Assembly (NCBI RefSeq): GCF_023065955.2
Contig: NC_079873.1
Location: 6,834,566-6,898,565, forward strand
Direction: 5' to 3'
DNA length: 64,000 bases
Source: Ursus arctos
Lineage: Eukaryota; Chordata; Mammalia; Carnivora; Ursidae
Below, in pieces: positions 10,931-22,878 of the stretch; position 1 is the first letter of the stretch; each line of letters begins with the position of its first letter. A program made the translations under genes and the position numbers. The notes beneath the pieces were generated by a model. The model had not been told where the DNA came from. It did no database searches and saw nothing but the letters and a program-made list of their open reading frames with translations.

Positions 10931-12286
10931 TCCCGTGGTCTTTTTTATGTTTCACTGGTGTTTGGTTGCTTTACCTCTCCACCCAGAGTTAAAGAAGGTG
11001 CTTTGGTGTATTCCAAACTACAAAAATAAATGAAAATAGAAAATTTTCCATGAAGCCGACCAACGACATAATGGTACCACAGGCATATAAGTTGCTGGAA
11101 TTGGGTTTGTGAAGCATTTGGCTGGTCATGTTTTCATGTTTGCAAAGCTGGAAGGTGTAAGAAGTGGTTGGGTTTTTTTTTTTTCCTCACCAAAAAGGTA
11201 GCCCTACAGTAAACTTGATACATTCTTGTTATTAATTAATGGGTTTCAAAGAAACTGAAGTGAAATTCTTTTTTCCTCCTATGCAAGTAAAGGTGAAACA
11301 GAAGTGTGACCTTCAGGCCATTGCTCTTTTGATAATTAGGTCTTACGCTTGGTCGAAAGATAGGATCAAAGTCAGAACTCTCTAGAAGCAAGGAAAAGAA
11401 AGTGCTGGAGAAAGTGTCAATTGCAGTGCAGTTTGTTTATAAAGGAGCAAACGAATACTCTGTGCAGTGGTCCCTCACGGTCACTCCCTCCCCGGCTAGT
11501 GGCATTGTGTAATGAAACAGTGTCTCACCATCTCCGATCAGTATTAGTAGAACAAGATTTCTGCACTACCTACAGTACACAGGACTGGAGCAGCCTAGGC
11601 TTGAAGCCACAGGCGTATTTCTGTTTTAAGACGGCTCCTTGGGTTCCCTCTGGAATCTCAGATTGCGTGTTGCCATCGACAGTCAAGGGGCCACGTCCTT
11701 TTCTGCCTGGCGCCATCTCCAGCCACGGATGGTTAGCCGGCTTGGGGTGAGAGCAGTCTGTCTTTCGTGGGGCTGGCCCGGGCTGCAACTTCCGTCTCAC
11801 CTACTCCCTTGGGTCCTGCTTGCTTCCCAGGACAGCCATTAACATTCGCCCTTATTTCGTGTTCATAAGGAGCACAGCATCCTCGGTGATTATTTGAGGG
11901 TGCCCTCCAGTTTGCGTTCGTCCACGCAGACGAAACTCTGGGTCCTCCCACCGTTCTGGGGGCCTGATTCTAAATCCACACACTGTCCTGCTTATGTTGC
12001 TCTCGAGGGCTTCGTAGCTGTGATTTTGTCACCGCTTTGTATTTCCGAGTGGTACATATCTATTTATATTTTCAAAAATGCATTGATTTTGTTTTCCCCC
12101 AGAGGGAGGGAGGGACAGCATGTCATACTCTTTACCCGTGATGAGTGTAGCATCAGGTAAAACCCTGAGGTCTTAGGCACAGAAATGCTGTCATTTCTGT
12201 GTTAATTTAGAGTTGTACATATCCTAACCTGGCCTCTTCAATCCTAGATGCCAAATTAACCTGGGGAGCTATCTGTGTATATTTGC

Positions 12287-12290
<4 letters not shown>

Positions 12291-12328
<38 letters not shown>
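12291..12328. repeat. (AC)19 microsatellite
   Basis: An uninterrupted AC dinucleotide run of 38 bases. Confidence 0.98.
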
Positions 12329-12330
<2 letters not shown>

Positions 12331-12882
12331 CCCCACCTTAGGAGATTCTGATCAGCAGGGCCCAGGAAGCCCCAGTACCCATTTTTCTCCTATTTTGAAA
12401 GACTGAGGTAAAATTCATGTAACATGAAATTAACCACTAACTATTTTAAATGGTTAAGTCTGTGGCATTTAGTACATTCACAGTGTTGTGCAACCACTAT
12501 CTCTATCTAGTTTCAAGATATTTTCACCACCAAAAAGAAAACCTTGTACCCATTAAGCAGTCACTCCCCATTCCCCTCCTTTCAGCCCCAGGCTGCTTTC
12601 GGTCTCTATTGTTTGCCAGTTCTGGCCGTTTCGTAGAAATAGGATCATAGAATATATGGTCTTTTGTGTCTAGCATGATGTTTTCAAGGTTCATTTGTGT
12701 TGTAGCGCATGTGGGGGCTTCGCTCCTTTTTATGGCTGCAAACCCTTTCACTGCATGGAAGGCGCACTGTGTTCATCCCTTCATTCGCCAACGGACATTC
12801 GGGTGGTTTCCACCTTTTGGCTGTTGTGAATAGTGCTGCTCTGAACACGCACTCTTGAGTGTCTGTCTGAATGCCTGCTTTC

Positions 12883-13083
12883 TTTCTTTTTTTTTTTTTT
12901 AAAGATTTTATTTATTTATGTGACAGAGACAGCCAGTGAGAGAGGGAACACAAGCAGGGGGAGTGGGAGAGGAAGAAGCAGGCTCCCAGCGGAGGAGCCC
13001 GATGTGGGGCTCGATCCCGGAACGCCGGGATCACGCCCTGAGCCGAAGGCAGACGCTTAACGACTGCGCTACCCAGGCACCCC
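12883..13083 (-). mobile_element. CAN SINE, antisense, perfect 15-bp target-site duplication
   Basis: Full length, with the CACAAGCAGGGGGAGTGG subtype motif. TGAATGCCTGCTTTC is identical at 12868-12882 and 13084-13098. It is inserted in the antisense L1. Confidence 0.97.
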
Positions 13084-13323
13084 TGAATGCCTGCTTTCAG
13101 TGTTGTTGCTCACGTAGCTGGGGTTGGATGTGCTGGGTCGTATGGTAATTCTATGTTTAACCTCTTGACAGCCACGGAACCATTTTCCATTCCTACCAGC
13201 AGCGTAGGAGGGTTCCAGTTTCTCCACATCCATTTCAGTTCCTGTTGTTTTCTGTGTTTTGTTTGCTTTTTAAAACAATGGCTATCCTAGTGGGGATGCA
13301 GTGGTATCTATTCTGTGGTTTTT

Positions 13324-13542
13324 TAAAAAACTATTTATTTATTTGATAGAGAGCGAGCACGCGCGGCGCGCACGCCAGCTAGCAGAAGCAGGGGAGCGGC
13401 AGGCAGAGGGAGAGGGAGAGGGAGAGGGAGAGGGAGAGGCAGGGACAGGCTCTCCCCGCTGAGCAGGGAGCCGGATGTGGGCCCTGGGATCAAGAGCTGA
13501 GCGGAAGGCAGAGCTTACCTGACCGAGCCACCAAGCGCCCCC
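13324..13542 (-). mobile_element. CAN SINE, antisense, with internal hexamer expansion
   Basis: CTATTTATTTATTTGATAG to GAGCCACCAAGCGCCCC. The interior purine stretch has expanded to several GGGAGA units near 13407-13438. Flanked by TGTGGTTTT on both sides within the antisense L1. Confidence 0.9.
13407..13438. repeat. (GGGAGA)n repeat inside a SINE
   Basis: Five GAGGGA-type hexamers in tandem within the CAN SINE body. Confidence 0.9.
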
Positions 13543-16500
13543 TAGTGTGGTTTTGATGTGCATTTACCTGGTGATTAATGATAGCATCTTTCCATGTGCT
13601 TGTTGGCCATTTGTGTACCTTGGAGAAGTATCTTTTCAAGCCTCTTCCCTGTTTTTACATTGGGTTCTTGGCCTTTTTGTGGTTGAATTTGACGATTTGT
13701 TTTTACATTCTGGATACTGCACCTTATCGAACATGATGGTTTGCAACTGGTGTCCATTTTTGCAAAGTTCTGGTGGGTTTGATTAGTAGCCAGGCTCGAG
13801 ACCCACAGACCTGGACCAGTGATTCCTGAGGCATCCTACCAGACACCTAGAAAGCTTTCTAAAACCAAACAAAACTGCTCGAAAACGCAGCCCCGACCCT
13901 CTCGCTCCCCAGGGGTTGTGATAAGCTCCTTCCTCCCCCCAAAACAAATAACTACATGACAAAGCGATAGTTAGAAGTGACTCATGACCTGAGTGGACAG
14001 GTGTCATTAAAACAGAGACTGCAGCAGTTCCATAGAGAATCAGCCAGCATCAACTCCCTGCTCCCCCTTCTCCAGAATGTTCTGTGTAGGGCATTTGTGA
14101 CATGTGCGGTAGGCTGCTCTTCATCGTGCCCACGCACGTTCCAGGGTGGCCTGGCCCTCCTGAAGTACCAGCACCAAGACTTGCCATGTTGTTTGGCCTC
14201 TCAGGAGGTAGCATTTCATCTGCCCGTTTCTTCTGTGCCTGGGGGCAGGGCACCTCAGCATTTGCACGTAGGCCGTTGAGCTGGGCTCTTAGTATTTCTT
14301 TTCTGTTTCTTCTGATGGAGAGAGCGCTGTTGGTGCTTGCTTGAAACATCATTTTAATTATGTTAATGTGGAATATTGTTTCCACTCTAAAGAAATATAT
14401 TGTCAGCCTGTTTTCCCTCTGCCTTGTGTACCCTTAGTTCCAAAGGATGGCTGAAGGCTTGGCTCAAAACCAAGAAGGTATGCTGGTTGTCGGCCAGTTG
14501 GTGGAACTTTCTAGTGAAAGAAGTTCTCATATGATAGATCTGATAGGAAGCTGGGCACGGCTGGAGAGAGCGGGATCCCTAGGGCTCTGCTTCGTAGGAA
14601 TCTCATAAGAGAAAATACCTCCTGCCGATCCGGCAGTGTGCCCTGCAGCGCCCTTTATCACTCTGGTGGGTCCCTTCTCGTTCCTGGGTTCATAGGAGCT
14701 GAGAGCCTGCCGTGTTCTGGGGGCGTGGTTCTTCCTTCCTGTACCTTCCGTTCCAGGCTGCCACCTGCCCTGCTCCTCCCATGTGTCCGGCTGGTCCGAG
14801 ATGACTTACTTCCTTGCAAACTTTGGGAACCACATAGGGACTCCTAAGAATACGGTTTTGATGGGTGGGAAAGGAAAAGAAAAAGATGGCCTCAGAGGGA
14901 TTCAGTGCCATGGAACTGCGTGTTTTATTAAGTTCCAAGTTAGGGTACAAGGTAGTTTTGCGGGGGCAGTTTTTATAGGCTCCTTATGTGCTGCATCATG
15001 TTCAACCTTCGAGGAAGGAGGCAGCAAAATCTGTTTTGAATGATCGCCTGGTCAGCCATACATTTCCTGCTTCGTAGCACGTGCTCTCTGTGCCAGTGTT
15101 AAACATCAGTGACTATTTTAGAACTGCTGTCTCCCTGCGAAAAAAGGAGAAGCTGGCCCAGGGGAACATTGCATTTTACTGTTGACCCCGTGCAGAAGCC
15201 TGTCTTCGTGAAACGTAGGTAGCCCATGTATTTGGTGCTTTCTCTTCTTTGCTTTTTGCCAGACTGTGTGCCGTCTGGGGCTTGCCCTGGTCTGTTTCCT
15301 CGAGCTTCTCCCGCACTTGGCAAGTGTGGCAATGCCATGCTCCGGGTGGGTGAATAAATAATTATTGGGTTACAGTTCTAAAAATACTTGAAGTATTCAA
15401 CCTGGAATTCTCAGTTCAAAAAGCAGATGGTTGTGAAAAGCACTGATCCCCTGCTCCCCAAATGGGCTTCCTGACCTGGCTCGCTTATCGTCTTCCCTCT
15501 CCGTGGAGACGCCCCACACGTAGGAGGCAGAGGACCACGTGCCTTCAAGCATCACTTCTACGAAGGCCTCAACCCAGACTTCACGTTACGGTGATCTCTA
15601 AAGAGCATTTGAAAGCTGTTGTTCCTTGCGCTCTACCACAAGTCAGTTAAGTCCAGCTTCTTGGGTAAATCCAGATGTCCTCGACGATTCCACTTGCAGC
15701 CAGGGTGCAAATCCACTTTCTCACGGGCTCCCTCTTGTTCACAGTCACGAAGGAGTATTTGTTGATGATTTCAACCCCTCTATGCAACTTGGGCCAGTAA
15801 GCCTTGATCTTGGAAACCAGAAACATTGGGATTTGTAAACGGGAAAGGAAGGCAGAAGAACTGCAGACGCCGTTGTGTTATTGTTTGGGAGCAGTGAGAG
15901 GGGGGTAAGGATTTGGTGTTCCGCTGACCATAAAAATAATTTATGTTCATGTTGAATTGCTTCCGCCTCTAAGTTTCCGGAGCACTCTGTGCCCCCAGCA
16001 TCGAGGGAATGAGGGAATTTGTCGGGTTGTGGCCATTTGTTATTTATTCGCTCCCGGCTGAGATGAAGTCCTTGAGGAAACTCCTGGCACCTAGCGTCTC
16101 ACATAGCTTTCCTGCAGTGAATATTGAAACAAATGAATAGCCCTTTATGGTCTCCACACAGCTTGTCCTAGGGTGTGGGGTCCCCACGCTCTCTCATCCT
16201 TAGCCAGGGTTACATGCCCGAGACGGTGAGCATCATTTGTACCAGACTTTGCGCCTGCCTCTGCTTGGCGGGAGCTCCTCGTGCATGCCCTCTTTGCTGT
16301 GCTGTTCTCCGGGAGGGATTTTCCCACCTTTGCGCCTCACCTGAGTGCGGTGAGTACAGACGCAAACGCCCACCAGGGCTGGGGTCCCAACCAAATGGCC
16401 AGATGTCGGAGGTAACAGCGAGTGGTCCCTTCCAACGGGGGTGGCCCTCACCGGCTTTAGTCATCTTTTGTCTTTGGGGACTCTGATCCCTGTGTGCCAG

Positions 16501-17030
16501 TTCTTCGATGTTCGAGAGAGTTAGAAATTCAGGTGTTTGAAATGAGATGTTCTGAGTTTAGATGTTGGCAACTCGAGGGGGTTTTGGTAAAACACTCTGA
16601 GGACCAGCGCTGCAAACCGGACAGAACACGGCTGCAGGCCCAGTTGGCCCCCCGGCAGCTTTGGAGTCATGTGCTTCCAGCTCTCGCTCCCTGGCTTGCC
16701 CTTGTCCTAGGCGGAGAAGCAGGAACCCGAGAGGAATGCAGTGGTGGCCACACTGGTCTGTAGGGATCATGGGAAGAGGAGGGGAGACGGGGCTATGTGG
16801 GATTCTGGGTAGACGCTCCCTTTTAAAAAATGATTTATTTGTATAAACGCCCCACAATTCAGCCCAGCCCTCTCCCTACAAATACTGCTGTGCTCAGCTA
16901 TCTTCTCTAGCAGTTTTCCTTTTCGTAAGCGAAGGAACCAAACGTGATCATATATTAACTTAATTTGCTAGCCTCTCTTTCTCCCTGACCAATAACCGAA
17001 GCACTTCCAAGTTACTACAACGTGTCATTT

Positions 17031-17264
17031 TTTTAAGGATTTATTTATTTATTTTAGAGAGAGAGAGAGAGAGTGAGAGAGAGAGAGCAAGCTCACACAT
17101 GTGAGCTGGGGGAGAGGGAAAGGGAGAGGGAAAGAGGGAATCCTCAAGCCGACTCCCTGCTGAGCGTGGAGCCAGATGTGGGGCTCAATCCCAGGACCCT
17201 GAGACTGTGACCTGAGCTGAAATCAAGAGTCGGCACTTAACCCACTGAGCCACCCAGGCGCCCC
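17031..17264 (-). mobile_element. CAN SINE, antisense, older GAGAGA-rich subtype
   Basis: AAGGATTTATTTATTTATTT, a long GA-rich block, CCCAGGACCCTGAGACTGTG and GAGCCACCCAGGCGCCCC. The flanks CTACAACGTGTCATTT and TTACAATGTGTTATT are a diverged target-site duplication. Confidence 0.92.
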
Positions 17265-17307
17265 ATTACAATGTGTTATTAAACATACTTTAAAATTATC
17301 CTAGATA

Positions 17308-17412
17308 GGCCTCACAAGGACAGGAATTCTGTTTTGGTTTTTGCTCCCTCCAGCCACAGCGCCTAAGCAAAGTCTGGCATGTCGTAGGTACTCAGTGAAT
17401 AACTCTTGAATG
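17308..17412 (+). mobile_element. L2 3'-end fragment
   Basis: TTTGCTCCCTCCAGCCACAG, GTCTGGCATGTCGTAGGTAC and TCAGTGAATAACTCTTGAAT match the L2 3' terminus. Confidence 0.65.
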
Positions 17413-17555
17413 ATTGCTGTTGTGCAGTAATTTATTGGGTCCTGTCCCAACTGTTGGCCATTTGGCTTGTTTCCTTGTTTCCTGTTATTGTACACAGTAC
17501 TGCGATGCAGCTCTTGATACATTAAGGTCTTTACATATTTTAGGTGGTTTTCACA

Positions 17556-17761
17556 GATGGTACTATTGGCGTGACGGGCTGGTTCCTTCCTTGTGGTGGG
17601 GGCTGTCTGGTACATTGTAGGGTGTTTAGAAGCATCCCTGGCCTCTGCCCAGTCCATGCCCGCAGAACCTCCCCTGCACAGTTGTGACAACCCAGAGTAT
17701 CTGCAGACACTGCCAGGTGTCCCTGGGAGGCAAACTGGCTCCTGGTTGAGAGCCACTGTGC
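17556..17761 (-). mobile_element. MER20 copy, antisense
   Basis: GGGGGCTGTCTGGTACATTG, AGCATCCCTGGCCTCTGCC, GACACTGCCAGGTGTCCC and the end GGTTGAGAGCCACTGTGCTA are the reverse complement of MER20. Confidence 0.85.
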
Positions 17762-17937
17762 TAGTGGGATTAGCGAACCAAAGAGTGTCAACGGATTTTA
17801 AGATTTTGAACCTTAAAATATATGCTGCTTGGAAAAAAGTATTTCAGCACACTGTCGTTTGCTGCCTTTCTCCACTCCCCTGTTTTACCCAGTCTCCTTC
17901 CCCTGAGAGAGCGGTGTCTTCCCACTGCCCCTTGACT

Positions 17938-18370
17938 GGAGCAGTGCTGTCTGATAGAACACTCCGTGATGATGGAAGTGGTCAGCGGCTGCCCTGTCCG
18001 GGATTGTACCACTAGCCATGTATGGTTCTTTTTTTTTTTTTTTAAAGATTTTATTTATTTATTCAACAGAGATAGAGACAGCCAGCGAGAGAGAGAACAC
18101 AAGGAGGGGGAGTGGGAGAGGAAGAAGCAGGCTCATAGCGGAGGAGCCTGACGTGGGGCTCGATCCCATAACGCCGGGATCACGCCCTGAGCCGAAGGCA
18201 GACGCTTAACCGCTGTGCCACCCAGGCGCCCCGCATGTATGGTTCTTGAGTCCTTGAAATGTGGCTAGTACAACTGAAGGATGAAGTTTCAATTTTATTT
18301 AATTTTAATTAATTTAATACTAAATAGCCATGTGTGGCTAGTAGCTGCCACAATGGACAGTGTAGGAAAG
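17938..18370. mobile_element. Old DNA transposon (CAGTGCTGTCYRATAGAA type) split by a SINE
   Basis: It starts GCAGTGCTGTCTGATAGAAC and, after the SINE, continues GAGTCCTTGAAATGTGGCTA, AGCCATGTGTGGCTAGTAG and CCACAATGGACAGTG. A second copy lies at 49978-50440. The family name is not certain from memory. Confidence 0.65.
18031..18232 (-). mobile_element. CAN SINE, antisense, with target-site duplication
   Basis: Full length. GCCATGTATGGTTCTT (18015-18030) is repeated as GCATGTATGGTTCTT (18233-18247). It disrupts the DNA transposon at 17938-18370. Confidence 0.96.
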
Positions 18371-18734
18371 CCTCTCTCTGGCACCCCCCAAATAACCCAC
18401 CCTTTCTCAAAGTGGCCCGGCTGAAGATCACATCAATAACAGGTTTTGAGGCAGCTTCTTGTGGTTGGTGTGTGGTTGCTGTTGAGTTCGGCTACCTCTT
18501 TCCTTACACGCCAGGCTCCTGGTTAGGAAAGCAATCTAAAGAAATAAAGCCCGATTAAGATATGAAGAAACTGGGCGCCCTCTGGCCTCCTAAGCCTGCC
18601 TGGAATGTATTTGCCCATAAATCCTGATGGACCTGGTTTGGGAATTCTGGCTTACAGTTCCCCTTAACTCATACTGTTTACTTCCTCCTTCTCAAGATCT
18701 TTCCTCCCCACCGGCCTATATAGATGGGTTCTTC

Positions 18735-18980
18735 GTCTGTCCACCCCCCCTTTCTTCCTCCATCCATCCCTCTATCCACTCATGTGTCTCTCCACCCCCA
18801 TCCAGCCTTTTGTTCATGCCTTCCACGCATCCATTCCTCTATCCATCCATCCATTTTTCCGTCCATGCTTCCATTGACCCCCATCCAGCTCTTTATCCGT
18901 CTCTCCATCCCTCCCTCCATCTCTTTGTCCACCCTTCATTCCATCCCTGCAGCGTTCCCTCTCTCCCTTCATCCATCTGG
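18735..18980. repeat. Degenerate (CCAT)n tetranucleotide array
   Basis: Irregular CCATCCAT and CCATCCCT units interspersed with CTCTCC over about 245 bp. The strand is strongly pyrimidine-rich. Confidence 0.9.
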
Positions 18981-18984
18981 GCTT

Positions 18985-19115
18985 AGTGCACTCCTGCTAT
19001 AGGGTCAGGGTCTGTGCTAGGTACTGGGAAGGCCAGACCTCTGTGATCCTTGACTTTGTGGTATACACAGACTAACGGGGGCGTCAGAAGACACTTGTCC
19101 TTCAATGAAGATTCA
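18985..19115. mobile_element. Possible L2/MIR-type fragment
   Basis: GTCAGGGTCTGTGCTAGGTA followed by CTGGGAAGGCC resembles the TGTGCTAGGCACTGG motif of ancient repeats. Weak. Confidence 0.35.
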
Positions 19116-22100
19116 AAACAGAGCAGAGTGTTGGGAACAAGATTGCCTGGGCTTGTGGTGAGGTAGCCTCTCCAGGGAGAGGGGGCTACAGGTGCTCGGA
19201 GTGAGGAGATGAGTTAAGGTCATTTCAGGGTTTAGAGCTTCGGGCTGGTTTGGGGTAGGATAACAGAGACCAAAGGCCTGTGTCCCTGCAGTCTCATTCT
19301 CTGCGATTGGATTGTGGGGCCATAATGTCTGAAAGCCCCTTGGTCTTCCTTGGCTCCTGGTCCTGAGAATAACCCCTTTTCTCGTGTCCCCTCTGACACC
19401 ACGAAGCGGACCTCAGGCACACAAGGTTTGCTTCAGCGAAAGGAACTCGCTGCCGGGTCCTGATAAGCAGTCTTCCGCAGATCCGCAGAACCATCTGTGG
19501 CAGTTCTGCGAGTGCAAGCAGGCCGACTGAACCTTAACCGCGCTCTTTGCCGACAGTACTGAGCTCTGCTCAGATGGGCTCGGGCTCCAGGTGCTCGTGG
19601 CCTGGTCTTGGGATTTGCATTGACAAGTTGGACAGAACAAATGTATCTCAGAAAAAGAGCCGGTTACTTGTTCTAAGTGTGGCTTTCTGTTTTGAAGAGC
19701 CGGGTGCTGTGTTTTTGTGTAATGGCCAGTCCTGCCCGGCCCTCCCGCCAGTGCCCCAGGTGGGGACCTGTGTCCGTGGACAGCAGGAGCCCAGGGCACC
19801 ACCGCCCGTGTCCTTGTTGGCAGGGCCAAAGGGATGATTCCGCAGGCTTCCTGGTGGTGGTTTTAAAGCTGGGGGGAAGTCTTAGAGAGGGCCCGGAGTT
19901 GTGTCCTCCACGGGAACTAACGCCTGTCCCGGGTGCGCGGCTGGAGGGGCGCACCCAGGGCGCCCCGGGCCGGCACGCACGTCTCTGTGCTCGTACTTGA
20001 GAGGCTCAGTGTGGACGTGAAGGGTCTTCCGGAGGCCCTTGGGTCCAGAAGTTTCAGCCAGGGTGGCAGGGGCATACGAGGAAGAAGCAGTGGAGTTGAC
20101 GAGCTTGGGGTGATGTGCCTTGCCTTGGGTCCAAGTGGCGTCGGATTTCAAGTAGTTGTGGTAACGCGCGGCATCTTTGCCGGGTGCGCCAGGTGGGAAA
20201 CTTTAGCTTCTGTTCCGTTCTGATGGAGAATTTGGGGCTCACTATGAAGCCACTTCATGGGGCTGCTCAAGTGTTGTTACTCGCAGTCCTGCTCTGAGGA
20301 CTTTTTTTTTCTCCCCCACAATTCTTGCAGCTCGCTATTGAGCAAAATGTCAGATTGGTGACTGCAGCACCTGTTGTTTTGGGGGTAGCTTCTTACAGTA
20401 CAGGCCGTCCTGACCCCAGCTTGCTAACATCGGGGCTCCTCACTCATTCAAGGGTTCACTGGCCCATGCCGTGGGCCCCTGCTAGGGATGCTGTGCGATC
20501 AGCGCAGCAGTGACCTGTTCCTGCCTCTTTGGAGAGTAGCAGGGGGGGCCTGGCCTTGTCGAAAGCTTCCCACTGCTAACGAATGACCCCTTGAATGGGT
20601 TTGCACAAAAGACCTCAGACTCAGCACCTTCCCGATGTGACTTTGAAGGGACCCCGGCAGGGTCATGGGAGCGAGCGGAGGCGGCGGAGTAGCTGGTGTC
20701 CCCGTTACTCTCCCTGTAGCACACGGCCTACACGGGCATGCCCGCTTCCCCCCGGCCAAGGTCCTGGCTCTGTCACTGTTCCCCTGGCCCCATGCTCCTC
20801 TGACTTCATCGTTTTCTGCCCACCCCTCCGGTCCCTCCACCTGCTGTCTACTTTCTGTGCAGCCCAAGGGATCTTTCCACACAGCTGATCTGATGATGGC
20901 TGCATGCCCCGCCCCCACCCCTCCTGACCGCACGCCACCTACAGACCTGCTTTGGCAGGACAGCCCGCGCCTTCTTGGGAGGCTTCCTTTCGCCATACCC
21001 GCCCTCGCTACATCTGCTGGGGGCCAGGGCAGGTCCCCGGTTCGCCTGGCACCGGCCTGCGTCGCTCTGGCAGCCTCCTGTGCCCTCCCCGGGTAGGTCA
21101 GAAGCAGTCTTGGGTGCTCCTCTCTTGGGCTTTGAACCTACCGCTGGCTGGTGAATCCGGCCCTCCCCCAGGAGCCGCACTCTCTACCTGGCGCCTCTTC
21201 CCCTGGGTGGGGAGCCTTGGGAACAGGGATCCTGAAACTGGACTGCCCGGACTGGCAACATTTTGTGTACATCTGAGGGCAGCGTTTTGGGTGTATGTGT
21301 AGGCACATTTTTCTAGGGAGGAGATCAATGGCTTATCTCAGATTCCCAAGGAGATCCAAGGCCTGAAAGACCCGCTGTCCCTGAGAACGTAACTATTCCT
21401 CGTATCCTCTTCTGGCCTGTTTCCTTCTAGGAGCTTGATGGATGACTGAACGTTTTAGATGTCCAGGCATTTTCCCCTTTGCTTTTGTTCGTGGATTCAG
21501 TTCATGATATTCGCAAAGATGCATGTAGAAAAAGAATGGAATTCTCATGCCAAAAAGAAAACAGATTGCAGAAAAGTTGGCTGTTGGTGGGAGGGAGAGA
21601 GGTAATTAATGCAAAAAAGGATGCACGATAAAATCCTTTTACTCTTAAAAGCCTGGCGTAGGACCTTTGCAACTGGAAACAGTACAATACTGGTGAGCTT
21701 GATCTGGGTGCTATTTGCAAAGCAGAAATTGAGATCACAGAGCCCAGAGGACTGTGACGTCACTGATGCGTGCTGCTTGTCTGCAGTGATGGCCGGGACC
21801 CTCCCTGGTCGCCTCCCCCTGTGGTGCCATTTCTAGAGAATGTTATTGTTGGGCCTCCCGGCTCTCCTTGGCCTGTGAGGTTTTCCTCTCCCATTTCAGT
21901 TGAATTTACTTCTTCCGTCAATTGTTACTATTTCTTTCTTTTTTTGCCCCCCAAATCCTTCCTTAAAACCTCCCCTTTTGATTTTTAAGTATCCCTTCCT
22001 GTCAGTTGTATTTGGTACTAAGTTAAGGATCGAGCTTCTGTAATACTACATTTTATCTTTAAAGGAGTAAGTTCCCTTCTCTAGCCTTTTGTCCGTATTA

Positions 22101-22223
22101 AAAATAAGGTGGTCATTCACGTCCATAACTGTACTCCCATCAGAGTCATCATCACTAGAAGTTTGTCAGGAGAGTAAGGGAGATAAAATTATCTCAGAGG
22201 GGACTGTGGTGCATATATGCTTA

Positions 22224-22663
22224 CAGGCACACCCGGGCTGGGTTCCAGACCACTGCAGTACAGCGAATATCACGAATAAACTGAGCCAAATGAGCTTCTT
22301 GGTTTCTCAGTGCATATAAAAGTTATATTTACACTATACTGTAGTCTCTTAAGTGTGCAATAGTATGATGTCTAAAAAACAATGTAGATACCTTAATTAT
22401 AACATACTTTATTGCTAAAAAATGCTAGCCATCATCTGAGCCTTAAGTGAGTTGTGATCACGGATCACAGATCATGGTAACAAATATGATAATGAAAAAG
22501 TTGGAAATATTGCGAGAATTACCAACGTGTGACAGAGGCGTGAAGGGAGCAAATATTGTTGGGAAAAAGGTGCAGGCAGACTTATTCTGTGCAGGATTGC
22601 CACAAACCTTCAATTTGTAAAAAATACAGTATTTTCAAAGTGCAATAAAAGGAGGTATATCTG
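22224..22663. mobile_element. Internally deleted Tigger1-type (TcMar) DNA transposon
   Basis: It begins CAGGCACACCC with GGTTCCAGACCACTGCAGTA and CAGTGCATATAAAAGTTAT, jumps from CATCATCTGAGCCTTAAGTG to GATCACGGATCACAGATCA, and ends TGCAATAAAAGGAGGTATA then TCTG. The termini are inverted and TA dinucleotides flank both ends. The full-length autonomous element is about 2.4 kb, so the transposase core is deleted. About 440 bp remain. Confidence 0.88.
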
Positions 22664-22788
22664 TATTCTGACGGCATCTTAATTTCTAGCGTTTTCCCCA
22701 GGGATGGTGGTTGCTGCCTGATCGGCTCTTAGTGCCCTTTCGTTTTTGCTTAGAATCCCTCTGAGCCCAGTGGGCGTGCAGGGAGCCC

Positions 22789-22878
22789 GCTGGTGACCCG
22801 CGAGGGCTTCTTCCCAGGGCCGGGACTGAGTCTGCTGGTGACCCGCGAGGGCTTCTTCCCAGGGTGGGGACTGGTCTG
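22789..22878. repeat. 45-bp imperfect tandem duplication (two copies)
   Basis: Units 22789-22833 and 22834-22878 both begin GCTGGTGACCCGCGAGGGCT and continue TCTTCCCAGGG. They differ at only a few positions near the end of each unit. Confidence 0.95.

Larger units (their letters stand above)
12395..13780 (-). mobile_element. L1 3' region, antisense, split by two CAN SINEs
   Basis: GTAAAATTCATGTAACATGA, GGCATTTAGTACATTCACAG, TTTCCACCTTTTGGCTGTTG, GGTCGTATGGTAATTCTATG and GTTTTGATGTGCATTTACC follow the antisense L1 3' order. SINEs at 12883-13083 and 13324-13542 interrupt it; removing them restores colinearity. Confidence 0.85.

Noticed and set aside
13820..13925. Possible MER5-like fragment
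   Set aside because: Only the start (AGTGATTCCTGAGGCATCC) resembles the family; too short and diverged to support.
20499..20996. 165-residue open frame on the - strand in the GC-rich domain
   Set aside because: Several overlapping frames are open on both strands, as expected where stop codons are rare. No splice or promoter context seen.
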